64,000 bases of DNA from Geopseudomonas sagittaria (lineage in GTDB: Bacteria; Pseudomonadota; Gammaproteobacteria; Pseudomonadales; Pseudomonadaceae). The stretch covers positions 1 to 64,000 of the forward strand of contig NZ_FOXM01000016.1 in assembly GCF_900115715.1 (NCBI RefSeq), written 5' to 3'. Below, one piece after another: positions 33,915 through 41,323 of this stretch (position 1 is the stretch's first letter; every line of letters starts with the position of its first letter). The notes under the pieces were generated by a model. That model ran no database searches. It was not told the DNA's origin and saw nothing but the letters and a program-made list of their open reading frames with translations. The position numbers and the translations under genes are program-made.

Positions 33915-34348
33915 AGCCTCGTCACTGCACTGCCCTGCTGCTGGCCTTGCTGCTGTCTGGCCCCTGCCTGGCCGATCCTGTTGCCCAGCCAGCGACCTAT
34001 CGCTGGCATGCAGCCCTGGATGAAAGCGCCATGCTGCCGGTCACCAGTCCCAGCCTGTCACCCGGCAAGCTCACGCCACGTCCCCTGAAGCTGCCTGGCC
34101 TGCCCCGACTGTTTCTGGTCGGTGACGATCCGCACTCCCTTGCCTGGCTGACACAGCGTGGAGAGACCCTGCAGCAGATGCGCGCGGTCGGCCTGGCGAT
34201 CGAGGTGGCCGATGCCGCTGCCCTGCAACGGCTTCGCGCCGCGGCACCGGGACTGACCATCCTGCCGATCAGTGGCGAGGACATCGCACGGCGCCTGGGA
34301 CTGCTGCACTACCCGGTGCTGATCACCGGCAGCGCGCTGGAGCAGTAA
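33911..34348 (+). CDS. ICE protein, TIGR03765 (PFL_4695) family
   Basis: The 145-aa exported protein has a signal peptide (CTALLLALLLSGPCLADP) and the family core LPRLFLVGDDPHSLAWLTQR, AVGLAIEVADAAALQRLRAA and ISGEDIARRLGLLHYPVLIT. The pattern resembles a thioredoxin-like TraW/TrbC-type assembly factor, but no CxxC is present. It starts within the end of the transglycosylase gene and stops 3 bp before traD. Confidence 0.83.
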   Translation: MKPRHCTALLLALLLSGPCLADPVAQPATYRWHAALDESAMLPVTSPSLSPGKLTPRPLKLPGLPRLFLVGDDPHSLAWLTQRGETLQQMRAVGLAIEVADAAALQRLRAAAPGLTILPISGEDIARRLGLLHYPVLITGSALEQ

Positions 34349-34351
34349 GCC

Positions 34352-36484
34352 GTGGCCGAGCATGTACTGGAGTCCAAACTGCGGCCGGCGGTAGAGCTTT
34401 ACAGTGCGGCCCTCTGTGCCGGCGCCGCTACCCTCTGCCTCAACTCGCCCTGGGCGGTGGCGCTGTCGCCGGAAATTGGCCTGGGCGCTGCCGTTGGCTA
34501 TGGCCTGTTCGGCCTGCTCCGCCTGCATCAGGCCTGGCAGGTGCTGCGTTACCGCCGGCATATCCGCCGCCTGCCGCGCTATGCCCTGACCAGCCGGCAG
34601 ATTCCGATCAGCCAGCAGCGCCTGTTCATCGGCCGCGGCTTTCGCTGGACGCGCCTGCATACCCAGCGCCTGGTCGAGGCCCAGGACCCAGCGGTGGCCT
34701 GCTATATCGAACAGCCCTGGCTGCAGCGTGCAGCCAGGCGACTGGAGCGCAGGCTGGAGCACAGCCTGCCGCCGCTGCGCTGGCTGCCTCGGCTGACCGC
34801 CTGGGATAGCTCTTTCAATCCGCTGCGGCCGTTGCCGCCAGTGGGCGGCTCGCCACTGCTGCATGGCGTCGAGCCCGACGAGGTCGAGGCCAGCCTGCCG
34901 CTGAACGAGCGGGTCGGTCATACCCTGGTGCTGGGCACCACCCGAGTCGGCAAGACCCGCCTGGCCGAGGTCTACATCACCCAGGACATCCACCGCGGCG
35001 AGGTGTGCATCGTCTTCGATCCCAAAGGCGATGCCGATCTGCTCAAGCGCATGTACGTAGAGGCCCGGCGCTCCGGGCGCGAGCAGGAGTTCTACGTCTT
35101 CCACCTGGGCTGGCCGGAAATCTCCTGCCGCTACAACGCCGTGGGCCGCTTCGGCCGGGTCTCGGAGGTCGCCTCGCGCATCGCCGGCCAGCTCAGTGGC
35201 GAAGGCAACTCGGCCGCCTTCCGCGAGTTCGCCTGGCGCTTCGTCAACATCATCGCCCGCGCCCTGATCGAGCTGGGCCAGCGCCCGGACTACCTGCTGA
35301 TCCAGCGCCATGTGGTGAACATCGACGCGCTATTCATCGAATATGCCCAACACTTCTTCGCCCGGCATGACCCCAGGGCCTGGGAGCTGATCGTGCAACT
35401 GGAGGGCAAGCTCAACGAAAAGAACATCCCCCGCCACATGCAGGGCCGCGAGAAACGGGTGGTGGCCCTCGAACAGTACCTGTCGGCCAAGCGCGTCTAT
35501 GACCCGGTGCTGGACGGCCTGCGCTCGGCGGTGCGCTACGACCGCACCTACTTCGACAAGATCGTCGCCAGCCTCTTGCCGCTACTGGAGAAACTCACCA
35601 CCGGCAAAACCGCCCAGCTGCTGGCCCCCGACTACACCGACCTCAGCGATCCGCGGCCGATCTTCGACTGGCTGCAGATCATCCGCAAACGCGGCATCGT
35701 CTATGTCGGCCTGGATGCCCTGAGCGACGCGGAAGTGGCCGCAGCGGTAGGCAACTCGATGTTCGCCGACCTGGTTTCGGTAGCCGGGCACATCTACAAG
35801 CACGGCGTCGACCACGGCCTGCCGCAGTCGGCGCAAAGCGCCAGACAGGTGCCGATCAACCTGCATGCCGACGAGTTCAACGAGCTGATGGGCGACGAGT
35901 TCATCCCGTTGATCAACAAGGGCGGCGGCGCCGGCATCCAGGTCACTGCCTATACCCAGACGCTGAGCGACATCGAGGCGCGCCTCGGCAACCGCGCCAA
36001 GGCCGGCCAGGTGATCGGCAACTTCAACACCCTGCAAATGCTGCGGGTGCGCGAGACCGCTACCGCCGAGCTGTTGACCCAGCAGCTGCCCAAGGTCAAC
36101 GTACTGACCCGCACCCTGGTCTCCGGTGCCACCGACACCGCGGACCCGCAGGCCAGTACCGATTTCACCTCCTCCTCCCAGGACCGGGTCAGCGCCACCA
36201 GCGTGCCGCTGATCGAGCCGGCGCATATCGTCAGCCTGCCCAAGGGCCAGGCGTTTTCCTTCCAGGAAGGCGGCCAACTGTGGAAGGTGCGCATGCCTCT
36301 GCCCAGACCGGCGCCCGACGACGCCATGCCGGCCAACCTGCAGGAGCTGGCTCGGCACATGCGCGCCCGCTACAACGACAATGCCGGCCAATGGTGGCGC
36401 GCCAGCGGCGGTGGCCCCACGGAGGATTTCGATCCCGAGCGCGGCCTGAATTCGGGCATGCCCGCCGACGCCAAGCAGGAGTGA
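34352..36484 (+). CDS. traD: Type IV coupling protein TraD (SXT/TOL subfamily)
   Basis: This 710-aa inner-membrane ATPase couples the relaxosome to the transfer channel. Two membrane helices lie near residues 20-60; Walker A LGTTRVGKTRLAEVYI is near residue 193 and the Walker B region CIVFDPKGDADLLKRM follows. Further family segments are FAWRFVNIIARALIELGQRP and NLHADEFNELMGDEFIPLIN. The start is GTG at 34352 with GGAG upstream. The gene is intact although the relaxase partner is absent from the window. Confidence 0.92.
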   Translation: MAEHVLESKLRPAVELYSAALCAGAATLCLNSPWAVALSPEIGLGAAVGYGLFGLLRLHQAWQVLRYRRHIRRLPRYALTSRQIPISQQRLFIGRGFRWTRLHTQRLVEAQDPAVACYIEQPWLQRAARRLERRLEHSLPPLRWLPRLTAWDSSFNPLRPLPPVGGSPLLHGVEPDEVEASLPLNERVGHTLVLGTTRVGKTRLAEVYITQDIHRGEVCIVFDPKGDADLLKRMYVEARRSGREQEFYVFHLGWPEISCRYNAVGRFGRVSEVASRIAGQLSGEGNSAAFREFAWRFVNIIARALIELGQRPDYLLIQRHVVNIDALFIEYAQHFFARHDPRAWELIVQLEGKLNEKNIPRHMQGREKRVVALEQYLSAKRVYDPVLDGLRSAVRYDRTYFDKIVASLLPLLEKLTTGKTAQLLAPDYTDLSDPRPIFDWLQIIRKRGIVYVGLDALSDAEVAAAVGNSMFADLVSVAGHIYKHGVDHGLPQSAQSARQVPINLHADEFNELMGDEFIPLINKGGGAGIQVTAYTQTLSDIEARLGNRAKAGQVIGNFNTLQMLRVRETATAELLTQQLPKVNVLTRTLVSGATDTADPQASTDFTSSSQDRVSATSVPLIEPAHIVSLPKGQAFSFQEGGQLWKVRMPLPRPAPDDAMPANLQELARHMRARYNDNAGQWWRASGGGPTEDFDPERGLNSGMPADAKQE

Positions 36485-36490
36485 CCACCC

Positions 36491-37222
36491 ATGGCCACCC
36501 CCGTGCAACATGCCGCCCAGCAACAGCGCCAGCGCACCACCCTGTTCAGCGCCCTCCTCGGCCTGCCCTGGAAGGTTATCGGCCTGCTGCTGGTATCCCT
36601 GCTGTTCTCGGTGCTGCTCGAATATGCCGGCCTGCTGCTGTTTTGGCCGGAACAGGGCTGGCGGCACAGCCAGGCCATGCTACACACGGAGCTGAGCTGG
36701 CTCGGCGAACACTTCCGCCAATCCCTGATCACCAGCCAGCCCGGACAGAGCGTGCGCCAGCTGGTGGAGTCGCTGCACGAGTGGCTGTTCCAACGCAGTG
36801 GACTGCTCGACTATGCCCGACAGGCACGCAGCCACAGCCGTAACGACAGCCTGACCAGCCTGATCGCCCAGTTCTATGTGCTGCTCGAGGATTTCGTGCT
36901 GGCTGCCCTGTTCACCGGCCTGACCTTCGTGGTTAGGGTCTGCATCCTGGTCCTGGCCACGCCGCTGTTCGCTCTAGCCATGCTCACCGGCCTGGTCGAC
37001 GGACTGATGCGCCGTGACCTGCGCAAGTTCGGCGCCGGTCGGGAAAGCAGCTTCGTCTACCACCGGGCCAAGAGCCTGGTCGTGCCGCTGCTGGCGGCAC
37101 CCTGGATGCTCTACCTGACACTGCCGATATCCCTCAACCCGCTATGGATCCTCCTGCCGAGCGCCGCCATGCAGGGGACGGCAGTAGCGATCACGGCCGC
37201 GACGTTCAAGAAATATCTGTGA
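36491..37222 (+). CDS. ICE membrane protein, TIGR03747 (PFL_4697) family
   Basis: The 243-aa membrane protein has helices at VIGLLLVSLLFSVLLEYAGL, FVLAALFTGLTFVVRVCILV, PLFALAMLTGLVDGLM and MLYLTLPISLNPLWILLPSA. The loop DLRKFGAGRESSFVYHRAKS before the last helix is the family hallmark. It follows traD by 6 bp in the transfer operon. A diverged duplicate of its last 50 residues lies at 40033-40190, showing that cargo entered just after this gene. Confidence 0.88.
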   Translation: MATPVQHAAQQQRQRTTLFSALLGLPWKVIGLLLVSLLFSVLLEYAGLLLFWPEQGWRHSQAMLHTELSWLGEHFRQSLITSQPGQSVRQLVESLHEWLFQRSGLLDYARQARSHSRNDSLTSLIAQFYVLLEDFVLAALFTGLTFVVRVCILVLATPLFALAMLTGLVDGLMRRDLRKFGAGRESSFVYHRAKSLVVPLLAAPWMLYLTLPISLNPLWILLPSAAMQGTAVAITAATFKKYL

Positions 37223-37273
37223 GCATGCCTTCCCCTCAGCATACGCAGCCACCCCAAGTAATAAATTGATATT

Positions 37274-37301
37274 TTGACGTAGAGCTGCATAATTATAAAA
37301 T
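37274..37301 (+). promoter_or_regulatory. Sigma-70-like promoter for the rloA gene
   Basis: TTGACG (37274-37279) and TAAAAT (37296-37301) are 16 bp apart in an AT-rich patch that stands out from the GC-rich surroundings. The rloA ATG follows 29 bp later. This gives the cargo its own promoter independent of the transfer operon. Confidence 0.55.
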
Positions 37302-37330
37302 ATTCTTGAGAAACGCCCCGGGATAGCCCA

Positions 37331-38599
37331 ATGCTGATCGAGTTCCGCGCCAAAAACTTCCGCTCGTTGCGCGACGAGCAGGTGCTCAGCCTGGTGGCAT
37401 CCAAGGACAAGAGCCTGCTGGACACCCACACCCAGGCCACCGGTATCAATGCCGCACCGGCCCTGCTGCGCAGCGCCGTCATCTACGGGGCCAACGCAAG
37501 CGGCAAGTCCAACCTGATCAAAGCCCTGCAGTACATGCGCGGGGTCGTGATCGAGTCCGCAACCGCCATCCAGCCCGGACAGCCCTACAGCGTTCAGCCC
37601 TTCCGACTGGACATGGAATCAGCCAAGCAACCCACCGAGTTCGAAGTGACCTTTCTGCTTGATGGCGTGCGTTACCAGTACGGTTTCAGCATGACCAGCC
37701 AGCGGATCCTCAGCGAGTACCTGCTGGTCTACAAGAGCTTCAAACCCCAGCGCTGGTTCGAGCGCCATCTGGATCTGGAAACGGGCAAGGATGTCTACGA
37801 ATTCAGCGCCAGCCTCAAAGGCCCCAAGGGGGTATGGGAGGGTGCCACGCGCCCCAACTCCCTGTTTTTGTCGATGGCCGTGCAGCTCAACAGCGAGGCT
37901 CTGCGCCCTATCTTCGACTGGTTTGCCAACCAGCTGCTCATCCTCAACGAGCTGAATCCGCTAAACATGAATGTCTCCATCCAGAAACTGAAGCAGGTGG
38001 AAGGCCGTCGGGAAATCTGCAATTTCCTATCGGCGGCGGACATCAGCATCGCGGATATCGACATAGTGACGCGCAAGGTACCCGGCCAGTCCGTGCACTT
38101 CGACCTGGCTGGCGGCAAGACCGAAGTACGCATGGAAGAGGTCGAAGAAAATCAGCTGCGCTTTCACCATGTCACCGACAAGGGCAAAGCGATATTCGAG
38201 CTTGCCGATGAGTCAGGCGGCACACGCAGCCTGCTGTTCCTCAGCGGCGCAGTACTCGACATCCTGGCCAACGGCCGGATCCTGGTGATCGACGAATTGG
38301 ATACCAGTCTGCACACCCTGCTGGTCCGGGAGCTGGTCAGGCTGTTCCACACCCCGGAAGTCAACGCGAACGGCGCCCAACTCATCTTCAGTACCCATGA
38401 CACATCACTGCTGGATGACCCGGACCTTTTCCGCCGCGACCAGATCTGGTTCGTTGAGAAGGACCGGGATCAGGCTTCGCAACTGGTCGCCCTGGTAGAG
38501 TTCAGCCCCCGCAAGAACGAGGCACTGGAGCGTGGCTACCTGATGGGGCGCTATGGCGGCATTCCCTTCATCGGCAATACGCTGGGACTCGGACACTGA
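37331..38599 (+). CDS. rloA: RloA/AbiL-type AAA ATPase (defence)
   Basis: This 422-aa ATPase has MLIEFRAKNFRSLRDEQVLS, Walker A VIYGANASGKSNLIKALQYM (near residues 51-70), signature-like SGGTRSLLFLSGAVLDILAN and Walker B ILVIDELDTSLHTLL, then a D-loop/H segment QLIFSTHDTSLLDDPDLFRR. This is the AAA_15/ABC-ATPase-like RloA family, partner of RloB in AbiL-like abortive infection systems. It overlaps the next gene by one base (TGATG). It is complete, while its partner is truncated. Confidence 0.85.
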   Translation: MLIEFRAKNFRSLRDEQVLSLVASKDKSLLDTHTQATGINAAPALLRSAVIYGANASGKSNLIKALQYMRGVVIESATAIQPGQPYSVQPFRLDMESAKQPTEFEVTFLLDGVRYQYGFSMTSQRILSEYLLVYKSFKPQRWFERHLDLETGKDVYEFSASLKGPKGVWEGATRPNSLFLSMAVQLNSEALRPIFDWFANQLLILNELNPLNMNVSIQKLKQVEGRREICNFLSAADISIADIDIVTRKVPGQSVHFDLAGGKTEVRMEEVEENQLRFHHVTDKGKAIFELADESGGTRSLLFLSGAVLDILANGRILVIDELDTSLHTLLVRELVRLFHTPEVNANGAQLIFSTHDTSLLDDPDLFRRDQIWFVEKDRDQASQLVALVEFSPRKNEALERGYLMGRYGGIPFIGNTLGLGH

Positions 38600-39072
38600 T
38601 GGCGCGTGACAACTCGCCCAAGGCGCGTCAGCAGAAGGATCTGCAGCGCAAACAAGGCCAGCGTGCGAGCCATGACCGCATCCTGATCGTCACGGAAGGC
38701 AGCAAGACCGAGCCGCTGTATTTCCAGGAGATACGCGCCGTCTATCGCCTGAACACCGCCAGTGTGGAGGTACGCCACAGTGCCCATGGGCCTGCGCCAA
38801 TCCAGGTGGTCGAATATGATCATGAGCTTTTTCTGCAGGGCAATCGCCACAACCGCATTCAACCCAAGGCATTCGAGCAAGTTTATGCCGTATTCGATCG
38901 TGACGAGCACCCAAGCTACGCGGCTGCACTGCAAGAGAAGAAAGCCCTGGACGACACCCAGATTGCCGAGCTGCGGCGTCGCGTCGATGCGCACGAGCCG
39001 AAATCCGCCCTGGCCCGCGAGTTCGGCATCAGCCGTGCCACCCTTTATGAATACCTGCGCGCCGGCAATTAG
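38599..39072 (+). CDS. RloB N-terminal domain fused to a resolvase HTH tail
   Basis: Residues 1 to about 113 are RloB: RASHDRILIVTEGSKTEPLY (Toprim-like Glu), NRIQPKAFEQVYAVFDRDEH (acidic pair) and PSYAAALQ. From about residue 115, ALDDTQIAELRRRVDAHEPK and SALAREFGISRATLYEYLR match the C-terminal HTH of Tn3-type serine resolvases. RloB proteins are normally near 200 residues, so about half is replaced. The join is in frame at about position 38940. Whether the chimera still works with RloA is unknown; the catalytic-looking acidic residues remain. Confidence 0.8.
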   Translation: MARDNSPKARQQKDLQRKQGQRASHDRILIVTEGSKTEPLYFQEIRAVYRLNTASVEVRHSAHGPAPIQVVEYDHELFLQGNRHNRIQPKAFEQVYAVFDRDEHPSYAAALQEKKALDDTQIAELRRRVDAHEPKSALAREFGISRATLYEYLRAGN

Positions 39073-39118
39073 CCGGCCGCATCCGATTTGATTCCGTTAC
39101 CAAACCAAAGGAGATGAC

Positions 39119-39484
39119 ATGTCCAAACTTGCCGAATTTCGCCGCGCGGAGCAGGCCCTCAAAGAACAGCTGGCACTGCTGGAGAAGCTCCAGGGCGACA
39201 GCGGCCTCCAGCGCGAGATGGAGTTCGAAGACAAGCTGAAGGCGCTGATGGGCGAGCACGGCATGGATCTGGCGAAGGTGGTCGCCATTCTCAATCCGCA
39301 GCCAACCGAGCTTGAACCGGCCGCGCCGGCTGTCGTGAAGCAGCGCCGTGCCCGTCAGGTGAAGCTGTATGTGCAACCGGTCACCGGCAAGCGCATCGAA
39401 ACCAAGAGCGCGAATCACGCCTTGCTCAAGGCCTGGAAGGCAGAGTTCGGGGCAGACGTGGTCGAGGGCTGGCTACAGGCCTGA
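39119..39484 (+). CDS. MvaT/MvaU-type H-NS family xenogeneic silencer
   Basis: The 121-aa protein MSKLAEFRRAEQALKEQLAL has the N-terminal coiled-coil oligomerisation region of MvaT and a C-terminal DNA-binding part VKLYVQPVTGKRIETKSANH with the ending KAEFGADVVEGWL that is diagnostic of the family. AAGGAG lies upstream. ICE-carried MvaT-like proteins usually silence AT-rich foreign genes and can mask the fitness cost of the element. Confidence 0.9.
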   Translation: MSKLAEFRRAEQALKEQLALLEKLQGDSGLQREMEFEDKLKALMGEHGMDLAKVVAILNPQPTELEPAAPAVVKQRRARQVKLYVQPVTGKRIETKSANHALLKAWKAEFGADVVEGWLQA

Positions 39485-39569
39485 TGACGTCGCCGCAGTC
39501 GGATGAGCCCGAGCCTGCGGCCACCTCACTGTTTATACTCATGGCCCACATCCCAATCAGGACTGAAGC

Positions 39570-39842
39570 ATGAACAAAGCTGAGTTGATCGCTGCTGTTG
39601 CCGCATCCGCCGACCTGCCGAAAACGACTACCACTGCTGTTCTGGACGCCTTCACCGCGGCCATCACCAGTACGCTGCAGAAGGGGGAGCATGTCACCCT
39701 GGTTGGCTTCGGCACTTTCGAGGTTAAGCAACGTGCCGCGCGTGAGGGTCGCAATCCGCAGACCGGGGCAGCTTTGCAGATCGCAGCCGTCAAGGTGCCG
39801 GGTTTCAAGCCGGGCAAGGGCCTGAAAGACGCAATCAACTGA
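39570..39842 (+). CDS. HU-family DNA-binding protein
   Basis: This 90-aa histone-like protein has MNKAELIAAVAASADLPKTT, GFGTFEVKQRAAREGRNPQT and a C-terminal PGFKPGKGLKDAIN, the complete HU fold including the DNA-binding arm (RNPQTG). Chromosomal HU is nearly identical in layout, so it may be a second, mobile copy. A TATACT -10 box lies near 39534. It forms a nucleoid-protein pair with the MvaT gene. Confidence 0.92.
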   Translation: MNKAELIAAVAASADLPKTTTTAVLDAFTAAITSTLQKGEHVTLVGFGTFEVKQRAAREGRNPQTGAALQIAAVKVPGFKPGKGLKDAIN

Positions 39843-39869
39843 CCGGAGCCAGGCGCCCCGCTTCTTCTC

Positions 39870-40032
39870 GTGGCGATCCTCCATCCCGACCACGATGAGC
39901 TTGGCAAGCCTGTATTCATCAACCACCCGAGCACACCGACGGAGATCGAGGCCTGGGCTGATCCAACCGCCATCGCCACGGTTGTGCCCGGCGGTCAGAT
40001 GCCAACCAAGCTGAACGGCGTTGCCCTGACTC
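39870..40032 (+). pseudogene. Fragment of an unidentified gene
   Basis: From a GTG at 39870 the frame reads AILHPDHDELGKPVFINHPS, TPTEIEAWADPTAIATVVPG and MPTKLNGVAL, which has normal coding character. It then runs directly into the TIGR03747 tail at about 40033 in another frame. No RBS is visible. I do not recognise the family with certainty; the fragment looks like the N-terminus of a larger protein. Confidence 0.4.
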
Positions 40033-40190
40033 GTTCGGCGCCGACTGGAAAATCAGCCTCGACTACCACCAGGCCAAGAGCCTGACCGTGCCACTGCTGC
40101 TGCCACCCAGGATGCTCTATCTGACCCTGCCGACCGCCCTAAACTCACCATGGCTCCTGCTGCCGCGCGGGGCTATACCAATTGCAGGCG
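40033..40190 (+). pseudogene. Diverged duplicate of the TIGR03747 gene 3' end
   Basis: The sequence encodes FGADWKISLDYHQAKSLTVP and MLYLTLPTALNSPWLLLP, matching the TIGR03747 segment encoded near 37022-37175 (FGAGRESSFVYHRAKSLVVP, MLYLTLPISLNPLWILLP). Nucleotide identity is clear but far from complete, so this is an old or foreign allele, not a recent copy. Confidence 0.75.
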
Positions 40191-40208
40191 GCCTCAGTCA
40201 TCTAGAAG

Positions 40209-40379
40209 CTGGAAAGCAAAGGTGCTTCCTCGCTGGAAACCGTGGTGCAGACTCTCGGCCTGACCGATGAGCTGCAGTCGCTGTTCATCTTGCCCTGCCA
40301 ATCCAGCGCCCAGTTGGAACGGGCCGTACAGGCACAGCAGGTGCAACGGGGGCGGGCGCCGCGGAGAAAGCGGCAATGA
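40209..40379 (+). pseudogene. C-terminal remnant of an XRE/HipB-like regulator
   Basis: The frame LESKGASSLETVVQTLGLTD, ELQSLFILPCQSSAQLERAV, QRGRAPRRKRQ ends at TGA 40377-40379. The layout (SLETVV..LG..DEL..LF, then a basic end) is the usual tail of HipB-like XRE antitoxin regulators. The HTH part is absent. The remainder of the 605-bp stretch 39843-40447 shows nothing else. Confidence 0.5.
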
Positions 40380-40447
40380 AACCCGCCAGTGGGCGAGCAG
40401 ACATCCGATCTGGCGCAATACGGTTGCGCACTGTCGCAGTGCAGCCC

Positions 40448-41323
40448 TCAAGGCTCCCCCAGGAACACGCTCTCCTGCTCCAGCGCCAGCCCCTCGGCCT
40501 GCATCGTGCGGCAGAGCTCAGCCACCGCCGCCGGCATGCCGTCGATACTCAGGCGTCTCACCGCATCCTGAAAGTTGGCGAGATTGTCCAGCCAGATCCG
40601 CCGATTGCCATATTGCCTCAAGCGCTCGGACCAGCCGGGTATTAGCCAGAGCTCACAGCCACCGCCGAGCCGCTCGCGCAGGCGGGCGAAGTTCTGCAGA
40701 CCGATGCCATCGTAATCGGGGAAAAGGATCACCTGTGGGGCGCGCGGCTGTGCCGCCAGCCAGTCGAGCATCAGGCTGCTCAACTGACCGGAGTAGTAGC
40801 ACAGAGCTCCGCCCGCATCGGCGGGCAACCAGCTCGGATCGTCGAACAGTGCCTGGTTCTCGACCAACCAGAGCGGCTCGTCGCAATGCCAACCGTCCCC
40901 CGACTGCACTGCCAGGGCCGCAGCACCACACAACCGAGTCAGCGCGGATAGCTCAACGACCGCCTCCTGCCCATCGCGCCAGCGCACCTCGGCTCCAACA
41001 GCCTTGAGCAGCAGGTAGTGCACGGCATGCCCGGCGCTGCCGCGCTTGCTGTCACGGTAGCGAGCCACATTCAGAGCACGACTCGGCAGGTCTGCAGGCA
41101 GTGCCTCCTGCTGGCGGGGGCGCAGTTGCGCCAGATGGGCCTCGACCCGCTCCCGTCCGACGATCTGGTACAGGCTCCCGCGCCCCCTGGTGGTCAGGCG
41201 CACGAAGCCGGTCTTGCGCGCGAAGTCATCAAGCGCCTGGCGCTGGGCCAGTGTGCAGTGGCTGATGGCAAGCTCACCGGCGACCAGCAGCTTGCCCAGC
41301 GCATCGGCAAGAGCACGGCTCAT
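40448..41323 (-). CDS. mksG: MksG/JetD-like Toprim nuclease subunit of a Wadjet-type system
   Basis: The 291-aa protein is last in a four-gene leftward operon. Toprim landmarks are LWLVENQALFDD with Glu155 and VILFPDYDGIGLQNFARL with Asp203 and Asp205; GGALCYYSGQLSSLMLDWL between them matches the JetD core. The N-terminal half is a winged-helix-like DNA-binding part. JetD/MksG nicks or cuts circular plasmid DNA that the condensin complex has recognised. It is shorter than typical JetD (near 380-400 aa). The start overlaps the mksB stop (ATGA). Confidence 0.78.
   Translation of the reverse strand: MSRALADALGKLLVAGELAISHCTLAQRQALDDFARKTGFVRLTTRGRGSLYQIVGRERVEAHLAQLRPRQQEALPADLPSRALNVARYRDSKRGSAGHAVHYLLLKAVGAEVRWRDGQEAVVELSALTRLCGAAALAVQSGDGWHCDEPLWLVENQALFDDPSWLPADAGGALCYYSGQLSSLMLDWLAAQPRAPQVILFPDYDGIGLQNFARLRERLGGGCELWLIPGWSERLRQYGNRRIWLDNLANFQDAVRRLSIDGMPAAVAELCRTMQAEGLALEQESVFLGEP

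Noticed and set aside
34058-35311. 417-codon minus strand frame over traD
   Set aside because: Opposite to TraD with its Walker motifs; shadow frame.
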